Translations under genes and position numbers: made by a program | The notes under the pieces: generated by a model | What the model saw: only the letters and a program-made list of their open reading frames with translations | Told to the model about the DNA's origin: nothing | Database searches by the model: none | Source: an uncultured Bacilli bacterium | GTDB taxonomy: Bacteria > Bacillota_I > Bacilli_A > RF39 > UBA660 | Assembly (NCBI GenBank): GCA_947630205.1 | Contig: CANRGW010000022.1 | Location: forward strand, 1 to 13,373 | Direction: 5' to 3' | DNA length: 13,373 nt | Part shown: piece by piece, positions 7,764-13,373 of the stretch | Numbering within the stretch: the first letter of the stretch is position 1 | Layout: each line of letters starts with the position of its first letter

Positions 7764-8981
7764 TTAATAAATACTTTCTGTTAACTCTTTAACAGCAGTT
7801 AAAATATAAGAAATTTTATACCAAGTTTGATAATCAACTTTACCCGTTTCTTCTAAAGAAAAAACATTTTGAAAAGTTCTAACGGCTTTGGTTGTATCTG
7901 AATTAAAATAACCGGTCGGATTTTTAATTAAAGGAATGCCAGGATAACTACCATGAATATAGTTTAAAGAATTTTGTAAAATATAAACATCTAAACTACA
8001 ATCTCCCTCTTTTAAAGTTGAAGTAAAAGAATATGGATAAGTATCACTTACTAAGGCTTGATAAATATTAGCATCATTTCCATAATAAGTTCTTAAAATT
8101 TGTAAAGCATTATATCCTTTATCACCTAGTTCTTTAGAACCCCATTGACTTAAATACCCCTTTTCACTTGTTTCACTTCGATAATGAGCAAGTAAAGGTT
8201 CTAAACGTATACCTATCCTAATATAATCTTGAAATATCTCATCAACTATCCTAGAAATTGGTTCAAAGATAGTACCACCTCTTGTATACTTTTGATCATA
8301 ACTAGAAGTTGATGTAATTGTAAAATCATAACCACGATTACGGTACCATTCCGTATAAATTCTATTTAAAGCAAAAGAAATAATTGCTAAAACATTGGCT
8401 TTAATGGTCTCTTTTGGCCAAGTACTATAAATTTCACTACTAGCAACATTTTTTACATAATCAATAAATGGAACTTTATAATTAGGAGCATTATTATTAC
8501 TAGGTGTTCCATCATGAACAATAATTTCTTTAGGAACAACCACGCGACTTAAAACAACTGGAGCAATACCTTCATTTAAATTTTCAGAAGAACTATCTAT
8601 ATATGGTGGATAATCTCCCCATAAAGTATTGGGTGTTATATCTTTAATTTCTTCTTTTTCTTGATCGTCAAGCGAAGTTAAATAAATATTTTGAATTGAT
8701 GTTATATTATCAAATATTTGCACTCCATCTATTCTCGTTGGAGTAAGTCCTAAGGCTTCAACGAAAACATCATAAGTTTCATAAGGTCTTACAGTATGTT
8801 GATTAGTTTCTGAATAACTTTTAGAAACGGTATCTAATGTTATCAAAGGTGTTTGTCCATTCTCATCTGTTAATGTTTTAAATATTTCTTGTCCATCTTT
8901 TAAGATGGTAACCGTTGCATTTTTTACAGGATTAGCAATTGTATCACTATATACATTTACTTTTAAAAATCCTTTTGCCAT
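7764..8981 (-). CDS. SpoIID/LytB-like protein with Ig-like N-terminus and C-terminal peptidoglycan-binding domain
   Basis: This 405-residue protein has three parts. Residues about 1-102 form a carboxypeptidase-regulatory or transthyretin-like beta domain (NATVTILKDG, TDENGQTPLITL). Residues about 146-305 match the SpoIID layout: VPFIDYVKNVASSEIYSTWP with E183 where SpoIID has its catalytic glutamate, then a helix (ETIKANVLAIISFALNR). The closing signature is LSQWGSKELGDKGYNALQILRTYYGND. Residues about 325-395 form a PG_binding_1 domain (LQNSLNYI, AVRTFQNVFSLEETGKVDYQTW). Family knowledge: SpoIID is a lytic transglycosylase acting during engulfment, and proteins of this architecture occur widely in Clostridia, often tied to spore wall. 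No signal peptide or membrane helix is visible, and no cysteine lies in the region before LSQWG. It starts after GAGGTGA and diverges from the LysM gene across a 68-bp spacer. A TATAAT at 8998-9003 may be its -10, without a clear -35. Confidence 0.83.
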   Translation of the reverse strand: MAKGFLKVNVYSDTIANPVKNATVTILKDGQEIFKTLTDENGQTPLITLDTVSKSYSETNQHTVRPYETYDVFVEALGLTPTRIDGVQIFDNITSIQNIYLTSLDDQEKEEIKDITPNTLWGDYPPYIDSSSENLNEGIAPVVLSRVVVPKEIIVHDGTPSNNNAPNYKVPFIDYVKNVASSEIYSTWPKETIKANVLAIISFALNRIYTEWYRNRGYDFTITSTSSYDQKYTRGGTIFEPISRIVDEIFQDYIRIGIRLEPLLAHYRSETSEKGYLSQWGSKELGDKGYNALQILRTYYGNDANIYQALVSDTYPYSFTSTLKEGDCSLDVYILQNSLNYIHGSYPGIPLIKNPTGYFNSDTTKAVRTFQNVFSLEETGKVDYQTWYKISYILTAVKELTESIY

Positions 8982-9049
8982 CTCTTCACCTCATTTTATT
9001 ATATTAATATATAAAAGAATTAATGAATATGATTTAAAGGTGATACTTT

Positions 9050-10030
9050 ATGAATGAAAATTTACAATTAGGTTCAACTGGTGATAAGGTGAAAATTTTA
9101 CAAGAAAAATTGAAAATACTAGGTTATTATAATGCTGTTATCACAGGTAGTTTTGGAATTACGACTGAAATTGGAGTTAAGGCTTTTCAAAAAAAGGAAA
9201 ATTTAAAAGAAACAGGTATTGTTGATAATACAACATGGAATTTATTGAATAATTATACAGAACCAAATCTTAGAGCAAGTAGTACCTATCCGCAACTTTC
9301 TTTTGGGGCAACCGGAAGTTTTGTTAAAGATTTACAAATTAAACTAAAGGCTCTTCTTTATTATAGTGGAGAAATAAATAGTAATTTTGATTTAGAAACT
9401 GAAAATGCTGTAAAAAGATTTCAACTTAATAATGAATTAACGGCAAGTGGAATAGTCAATAATGAAACTTGGTCTTTACTTAATTATTTATATGGTAATT
9501 TAAACGTTTGTGCTTTAGAAAATAATACAGAAAATAATAATCAAGATGATGAGGTTTATGATACTTATAAAGTTCAAAAAAATGATACTTTGTATGCAAT
9601 TGCTAAAAAGTTTAATACAACCGTTGATGATATTAAATCTTTAAATAATTTAACAAGTAATACTTTAGCAATTGGTCAAGTTTTAAAAATTCCAAGTAGT
9701 AATTCTAATTCTAGTTCTAATAACTATACTAACTACACTGTTTTAAAAAATGATACTTTATATGCAATTGCTAAAAAGTTTAATACAACCGTTGACGACA
9801 TTAAATCCTTAAACAATTTAACAAGTAACACTTTAGCAATTGGTCAAGTTTTAAAAATTCCAAGTAGTAATTCTAATTCTAATAACTATATAAACTATAC
9901 TGTTTTAAAAAATGATACTTTATATGCAATTGCTAGAAAATTCAATACAACAGTTGACGACATTAAATCCTTAAACAACTTAACAAGTAACACTTTAGCA
10001 ATTGGTCAAGTTTTAAAAATACCTAATTAA
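9050..10030 (+). CDS. Peptidoglycan-binding protein: two PG_binding_1 domains and three LysM repeats
   Basis: This 326-residue protein is built entirely of wall-binding modules. PG_binding_1 copies lie at about 5-68 (LGSTGDKVKILQEKLKILGY, ending TGIVDNTTWNLL) and 84-146 (FGATGSFVKDLQIKLKALLY, ending SGIVNNETWSLL). LysM copies lie at about 172-216, 228-271 and 282-325. Each LysM reads NDTLYAIAKKFNTTVDD (R for the second-last K in the third copy), then IKSLNNLTSNTLAIGQVLKIP. They are joined by Ser/Asn linkers. No catalytic domain and no signal peptide are seen. Either export uses another route, or the protein is made in the mother cell and packed onto a spore, as is known for LysM spore proteins; the latter is inference. 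The start has AGGTGA (9038-9043) 6 bases upstream. It lies head to head with the SpoIID-like gene, which also carries a PG_binding_1 domain, suggesting a joint role in wall or cortex handling. Confidence 0.9.
   Translation: MNENLQLGSTGDKVKILQEKLKILGYYNAVITGSFGITTEIGVKAFQKKENLKETGIVDNTTWNLLNNYTEPNLRASSTYPQLSFGATGSFVKDLQIKLKALLYYSGEINSNFDLETENAVKRFQLNNELTASGIVNNETWSLLNYLYGNLNVCALENNTENNNQDDEVYDTYKVQKNDTLYAIAKKFNTTVDDIKSLNNLTSNTLAIGQVLKIPSSNSNSSSNNYTNYTVLKNDTLYAIAKKFNTTVDDIKSLNNLTSNTLAIGQVLKIPSSNSNSNNYINYTVLKNDTLYAIARKFNTTVDDIKSLNNLTSNTLAIGQVLKIPN
9581..10022 (+). repeat. Three in-gene direct repeats encoding the LysM modules
   Basis: The repeated unit starts with AATGATACTT at 9581, 9749 and 9911, so the periods are 168 and 162 bp. 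The 6-bp difference is two codons of the Ser/Asn linker. Copies 2 and 3 share silent changes absent from copy 1, for example GTTGACGACATTAAATCC against GTTGATGATATTAAATCT. This points to a recent second duplication. Confidence 0.9.
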
Positions 10031-10145
10031 TAAAAAAATATCTAATTAATGATAATTTTGAAAATTATAAAAAGAAAAACAAAAAAGTTTTACTAACTTT
10101 CATTATAAAGAAAGTAAAAGAAATATATACTTAAATTAGAAAAAT

Positions 10146-10154
10146 TGTTATAAT
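10146..10154 (+). promoter_or_regulatory. Extended -10 promoter for the HELTH protein gene
   Basis: TGT followed directly by TATAAT (10149-10154) makes an extended -10 element; no convincing -35 is visible. The predicted start is near 10161, so the AGGTGA site lies at the very 5' end of the message. Confidence 0.55.
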
Positions 10155-10172
10155 ATAAATTAGGTGATTTAT

Positions 10173-10970
10173 ATGTTTAAAATAGAAGAACTTTTAAGTT
10201 TATTTCCCAATGAAGAAATTAAAAAACTATTAATTAGTTCATATTATTTAGCCAAAGAACAAAATAATGATTTTGCCAACACAGTATTTTCACAATTATT
10301 GTTATTAAAAAGATTAAATCCTCAAATTGATATAATTTTTATTCCTAGTAAAGAAACTTCTTGTTTTGATTATAATGAAGATAAAATCTATTTAAACGAA
10401 TTATATATACCAACCTTTTTTCATGAACTTACACATTTATTTTCCTACCATTTTGCCTATTTTGAAATGCCTAATGAATTTTCTTATTTTAAAAATAAGT
10501 TTTTAACGGAAAAAGATAATACTAGTTTAATAATATATCTTTTAGATTTATGTCAAAAAAGAAGAATGCAACTTTTAAAAAAGGAAATTAATTTTGAAAA
10601 TAATGAATTAAATAGTACCCATAGTCCACACATTAGTATAATTGAAGACATTGAAGATATAATTGATTCGATATATGATGGAAAATCATCTACTATTGGT
10701 TTAACAACTATTAGGAATAATGAACGTCTTTCTAACAAATCCCAAAAATCAGCAGGACATGGATGTCAATACTTTTCTATTACTAAATATCAATTTGAAG
10801 AACTACTCGCTGATTATCAAACAATTAAACTAATATGTCCTAATGATGAATTGTTTTTATTATTAAAAAAAATACTAGGAGAAGAATTTGTTGCTTTTTT
10901 AGATAAAAGGTGTCAAGAAATAAGTAATAGTTCTTTAGAAGAAGATAAAGCAATAGATAAATATATATAA
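10173..10970 (+). CDS. Uncharacterised HELTH zincin-like protein
   Basis: This 265-residue protein has no signal peptide or membrane helix and belongs to no family I recognise. Residues 82-90 read FFHELTHLF, an HExxH zinc-binding and catalytic motif (H84, E85, H88) in a helix, preceded by a strand (DKIYLNELYIP). Two later islands look conserved: AGHGCQYF (194-201) and FEELLADYQ (208-216). A glutamate in the latter (E209 or E210) could be the third zinc ligand, as in gluzincins. Between them lies an acidic helix (IEDIEDIIDSIYDGK). The start at 10173 is chosen because AGGTGA (10162-10167) lies 5 bases upstream; a GTG at 10164 falls inside that site. The gene is single, with its own promoter, and runs into a nested inverted repeat that overlaps its stop. 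A cytoplasmic metallopeptidase or an effector-like toxin are possible; neither is shown. Confidence 0.75.
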   Translation: MFKIEELLSLFPNEEIKKLLISSYYLAKEQNNDFANTVFSQLLLLKRLNPQIDIIFIPSKETSCFDYNEDKIYLNELYIPTFFHELTHLFSYHFAYFEMPNEFSYFKNKFLTEKDNTSLIIYLLDLCQKRRMQLLKKEINFENNELNSTHSPHISIIEDIEDIIDSIYDGKSSTIGLTTIRNNERLSNKSQKSAGHGCQYFSITKYQFEELLADYQTIKLICPNDELFLLLKKILGEEFVAFLDKRCQEISNSSLEEDKAIDKYI

Positions 10971-11050
10971 AAAACGACAATAAAATGAACTGAACCACGT
11001 TTCTTGGACATAGAACCGAGGTTCATATCAAAATAACCATTGCCGTTTTT
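10970..11050. repeat. Nested inverted repeat, probably a bidirectional terminator with a structured loop
   Basis: The outer arms AAAAACGACAAT (10970-10981) and ATTGCCGTTTTT (11039-11050) pair except for one position. On the minus strand that position is a G-U pair, so the RNA stem of 12 is complete and is followed by a T-run. Inside lies a second, symmetrical hairpin at 10991-11025. TGAACC/GGTTCA pair, then a one-base mismatch, then CGTTTCT/AGAACCG with one mismatch, closing a 7-base loop. The element fills the gap between two converging genes, overlaps the upstream stop, and looks richer in G and C than its surroundings. A plain terminator would not need the inner hairpin. It could be a dispersed genomic repeat or a structured RNA. 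Confidence 0.65.
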
Positions 11051-11074
11051 AATGTAATCTTTTAAGGAATAATT

Positions 11075-11741
11075 TTATACAGAACTTGTAGCATTTACCA
11101 TCATAACTGTTATCATGGCTGACATATTACTTATAACCGATTGGGCTATTTTTACTTTTTTAGCAACTTCTGTATCTTTTATCTCTTTTAATTTATTAGC
11201 CAATTCTTCTTTTTCATATTTATTAAAAATATTTTTTAAAAATCTAGTAGAATTTAATAAAGATGCTAATAATATCAAGTCCTCAGTTAAAGTTCCTTTT
11301 CCTAAAAATTTTTTCTTTACTTCTTCAATAATGTTCATGAATTTACTTCCATCTACTTTAACTACTTCTTTATTATCAAATAAACTTTTTTTACTTTCTA
11401 AAGTTATAAGTTTATCTTCTAGCATTTTTTCTTTTAAAGTATTAACAATACTTTTTAAATTTTTACTTGAAAAACTATAACAAATAAAAGTTAAAATATT
11501 TTTTAAAGGTACTTCTTCTTTTTTCATATCTTTTATAATTTCATATAACTTTTTATTATAATTGGCTGTTGGTATCTTATCATTAAGTATTACTTTATTT
11601 TTATCATTAATTTGTAAATTTTCATCTAACATCATTTCTACTATCATAGATACAATTAAATATGGGGTTAACTCTTTTTCAGTTAATCTTTTCTTTTAAC
11701 ATACATAAAGCATATTTTTCAGTAATACTTATATTATTCAT
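11075..11741 (-). pseudogene. GPP34/GOLPH3-like protein gene with a frameshift near its 5' end
   Basis: The long open part (from 11647 down) encodes 190 helical residues. They are similar in layout to GPP34/GOLPH3 proteins: a YNKKLYEIIKDMKKEEVPLKNI-type helix pair, then LKEKMLEDKLI, and a late TEDLILLASLLNSTRFLKNIF helix. No ribosome site precedes the ATG at 11647. A proper start does exist at 11741, with GGAGAG upstream and a promoter. It opens MNNISITEKYALCMLKE and then hits TGA. The other frame continues the same protein as LTEKELTPYLIVS and runs into the long part. The distance between the two ATGs is 94 bases, 31 codons plus one, so one extra base lies in the A-rich stretch at about 11685-11699. 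It is a sequencing error, a true frameshift or, less likely, programmed +1 slippage. Family knowledge: GPP34 binds phosphoinositides in eukaryotes; the bacterial role is unclear. Confidence 0.6.
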
Positions 11742-11797
11742 AATAAATCTCTCCTTTTTAATTTAATAATTTACTTTTCTAAATTACTTACAAGAAT

Positions 11798-11806
11798 AGT
11801 ATAGCA
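11798..11806 (-). promoter_or_regulatory. Extended -10 promoter for the GPP34-like gene
   Basis: On the minus strand, TGC precedes TATACT (11798-11803). No good -35 is visible. The predicted start near 11791 is 50 nt before the ATG at 11741, which supports 11741 as the true start of the gene. Confidence 0.5.
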
Positions 11807-11838
11807 TTTTTTTACTAATTAGATAGTCATAATATCAA

Positions 11839-12633
11839 TTAATCTACATTAACACCTTTCTTGAATATTTTTATGTCAATGTAGTAATATATACCAATTA
11901 AAATGATATATAAGCATATTCCTAAAGTTAAAGCTATTTTTACAATATCAACTGAAAGTGTATTACTATTTGAATTAAATAAATCCATAATATTTGGATT
12001 AAATAAACCAATGATATAAATAATTAAAACTGATATTACACCAACAAATAGGTAGTTTAAGAACCCATAAATAATTGATTTAGCCATTTTGAAATTATTT
12101 GACCTATGTCCTAATAGTATCCCTGTAAAACCTGCTTGAAGTATAGTTGTAAGTTCTAAAAATATAACAAAGAAAGATATAAGAATTACTTTTATGGTAG
12201 TACTATCCATAGTTGTTGCCAAAAATTGCAAAGCATTCTTTACTAATTCTAAATTGTTCTTAGAATAATATGCGATAAAGACACAAAATATGATAACCAA
12301 AATACTTGTAAACATTGTAATAATTGAAGATAAAAACTTAGACGTATAAATGGTACTTTTACTTATCGGTAAAGTATGTGTTAAATAAGACTCATCTCCA
12401 TATACATTTTTAACACACCTTGCCCATACTCGCATTAAATTATTTATAATGATACTAAACATAAAACTAATCGTTGTGCCACTTGCTATAAGTCCAAGAA
12501 TATGTAACATAAAAGAATTGTCAAAAGATAAGAAAATTCTTGTAAAACAGGCAAACACTATATCAATTAAATAGAATACTATTAAAACTTTATAAATATA
12601 CTTTAAATCATATTTTAAACATTTCTTTAACAT
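11839..12633 (-). CDS. ABC-2-type transporter permease
   Basis: This 264-residue integral membrane protein has about six hydrophobic segments (about 15-35, 43-65, 100-122, 146-175, 186-210, 230-253). The cytoplasmic loop after the second contains YGDESYLTHTLPISKS (78-93). Similar loops are typical of permeases paired with GntR-linked ATPases. Its start lies inside the end of the ATPase gene: the two overlap by 7 bases (ATGTTAA), and a perfect AGGAGG sits in the last ATPase codons, so translation is coupled. It would form the membrane channel with the ATPase subunit. The substrate cannot be read from sequence. Related systems export or resist peptides, bacteriocins or cell-wall antibiotics; that is family knowledge, not evidence for this gene. 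The GPP34-like gene downstream has its own promoter. Confidence 0.87.
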   Translation of the reverse strand: MLKKCLKYDLKYIYKVLIVFYLIDIVFACFTRIFLSFDNSFMLHILGLIASGTTISFMFSIIINNLMRVWARCVKNVYGDESYLTHTLPISKSTIYTSKFLSSIITMFTSILVIIFCVFIAYYSKNNLELVKNALQFLATTMDSTTIKVILISFFVIFLELTTILQAGFTGILLGHRSNNFKMAKSIIYGFLNYLFVGVISVLIIYIIGLFNPNIMDLFNSNSNTLSVDIVKIALTLGICLYIILIGIYYYIDIKIFKKGVNVD

Positions 12634-13322
12634 TTAAACATCCTCCTAAAAATTTCATCAATCGAACTTTTTTCTTTTTCTCTTAAACTATCAGCATCAG
12701 TTGAAAGAATTATTTTTCCTTTATCTATAAATATTACTTCATCAAGTATTCTTTCTATATCACTGATAAGATGCGTAGAAATTATAACACTAGCATTTTC
12801 ATTAAAATTATTTAAAATCGTATCAAGAATATAATCCCTTGTTGCTGGATCAACCCCACCCAATGGTTCATCTAATATATAAAGTTCTGCATTTCTTGAC
12901 ATAACAAGTATAAGTTGTAATTTTTCTTGCATACCTTTACTCATTTTAGAAATCTTAGTATCTATCTCCAAATCCAAATCTTTTATTAACTTTTTAGCCT
13001 TTTCTATATCAAAGTTGTCGTAAAAATCTGTAAAATATTCTAAAGTTTGTTTAATTGTCATACTTTTATCTAAATAAGTTCTTTCCGGTAAGTAAGATAT
13101 AATTTTTTTACTATCTATACCAATAGGTTTACCATTTACTAAAACTTCACCACTTGTTGGAGTAAGCAAATCATTGATAATTTTAATTAAGGTGGTCTTC
13201 CCCATTCCATTTTTACCTAACAAACCAATAATTTTTCCTCTTGGTATTTTTAAGTTAATATCTTTTAAAACTTGTTTTTCATCATAGTTTTTATAAATGT
13301 TTTTACACTCTAATAATTCCAT
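12627..13322 (-). CDS. ABC transporter ATP-binding protein (YtrB/CcmA-like)
   Basis: This 231-residue nucleotide-binding subunit energises the neighbouring permease. It shows Walker A GKNGMGKT (36-43), a degenerate signature SKGMQEKL (128-135), Walker B LYILDEP (147-153) with E152, D-loop GGVDP (155-159) and the H-loop STHLISD with H184. At the Q-loop the sequence is SYLPERTYLD, with glutamate (E80) where most ABC ATPases have glutamine. This, like the SKGM signature, is seen in the YtrB-like group. The C-terminus is short, without an extra domain. The start has AAAGGAGG upstream and overlaps the stop of the preceding gene by one base (TAATG). It is the second gene of a regulator-ATPase-permease operon. 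Confidence 0.93.
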   Translation of the reverse strand: MELLECKNIYKNYDEKQVLKDINLKIPRGKIIGLLGKNGMGKTTLIKIINDLLTPTSGEVLVNGKPIGIDSKKIISYLPERTYLDKSMTIKQTLEYFTDFYDNFDIEKAKKLIKDLDLEIDTKISKMSKGMQEKLQLILVMSRNAELYILDEPLGGVDPATRDYILDTILNNFNENASVIISTHLISDIERILDEVIFIDKGKIILSTDADSLREKEKSSIDEIFRRMFKC

Positions 13323-13373
13323 TATTTATTTTCCTCCTTTAAAAATTCAACTATTTCATTTTTTATAAATCCT
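13322..13373 (-). CDS. C-terminal end of an upstream regulator gene, probably GntR family (partial)
   Basis: Only the last 16 codons are inside the window: GFIKNEIVEFLKEENK, then TAA at 13322-13324. The stop overlaps the ATPase start (TAATG), so the genes are co-transcribed. The tail resembles the helical end of YtrA-type GntR regulators, which often have a phrase like LG-x-KEEIIE-x-LKE and lie directly before such ABC genes. The reading frame and operon position are firm; the family is inferred from context. Such regulators usually repress their own operon. Confidence 0.5.
   Translation of the reverse strand, partial: GFIKNEIVEFLKEENK

Noticed and set aside
8982..9049. Sporulation-sigma promoter in the divergent spacer
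   Set aside because: I looked for sigma-E, -G and -K type -35/-10 pairs on both strands and found no convincing match; only a TATAAT without a -35 is present.
9581..10022. Regular repeats that might suggest a CRISPR-like array
   Set aside because: The repeats are in frame, encode LysM domains, and have a period of 162-168 bp without variable spacers.
10088..10119. Imperfect hairpin downstream of the LysM gene
   Set aside because: TTTTAC and TTTC pair with GAAA and GTAAAA across a 4-base bulge, but the T-run follows only on the minus strand, where no gene would use it. It is AT-only pairing for the most part, so it was not called a terminator.
10164..10172. GTG start for the HELTH protein
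   Set aside because: The GTG is part of the AGGTGA ribosome site that serves the ATG at 10173.
11115..11480. Open frame on the plus strand opposite the GPP34-like gene
   Set aside because: It is a low-complexity shadow of the minus-strand coding sequence, with no ribosome site or recognisable domain.

Overview
The window is strongly AT-rich and gene-dense. Most ribosome sites are of the AGGAGG or AGGTGA type, and several sigma-A-like promoters sit only 10-20 nt upstream of the Shine-Dalgarno sequence. An ftsY-ylxM pair, GntR-linked ABC genes, a DUF975/PF06541 membrane protein and a SpoIID/peptidoglycan-binding protein all point to a low-GC Bacillota. An uncultured gut Bacilli or Clostridia lineage is likely, but that placement is inference. 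The standard bacterial code fits: TGG is used for Trp, and no gene here needs TGA read as sense.

Layout. (1) Positions 1-3180, minus strand: ftsY (SRP receptor), ylxM (SRP-associated helix-turn-helix protein) and a HerA-type ATPase cut by the left edge form one compact transcription unit. (2) Positions 3264-5179, minus strand: a small two-helix membrane protein behind a hairpin-plus-U-tract leader, and a membrane-anchored polysaccharide deacetylase carrying Ig-like DUF5011 repeats. (3) Positions 5326-6903, plus strand: a multi-pass membrane protein fusing DUF975 to a 'putative ABC-transporter type IV' domain. It converges on a metallo-beta-lactamase-fold hydrolase (7014-7640, minus) and the two share a bidirectional terminator. 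(4) Positions 7764-10030: a divergent pair of wall-binding proteins. One has a SpoIID-like domain plus a PG-binding domain (minus); the other has two PG-binding domains and three nearly identical LysM repeats (plus). Neither has a visible signal peptide. (5) Positions 10173-10970, plus strand: an unrecognised cytoplasmic HELTH zinc-metalloprotease-like protein. It is followed by an unusual nested inverted repeat and a converging GPP34/GOLPH3-like gene (minus) whose first ~17 codons are out of frame with the rest. (6) Positions 11839-13373, minus strand: the end of a regulator (probably GntR), an ABC ATPase and an ABC-2 permease, overlapping as in a YtrA/YtrB-type operon.

Taken together, the window links protein export (FtsY/YlxM) to envelope work: deacetylation, glycan binding or cleavage, and membrane transport. 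No CRISPR array, rRNA, tRNA or insertion sequence was seen, and no gene-free stretch exceeds 300 bases. I saw no coherent new multi-gene defence or mobile system. The most unusual items are the nested palindrome at 10970-11050, the frameshifted GPP34-like gene, the orphan zincin and the switch-like leader at 3617-3666.
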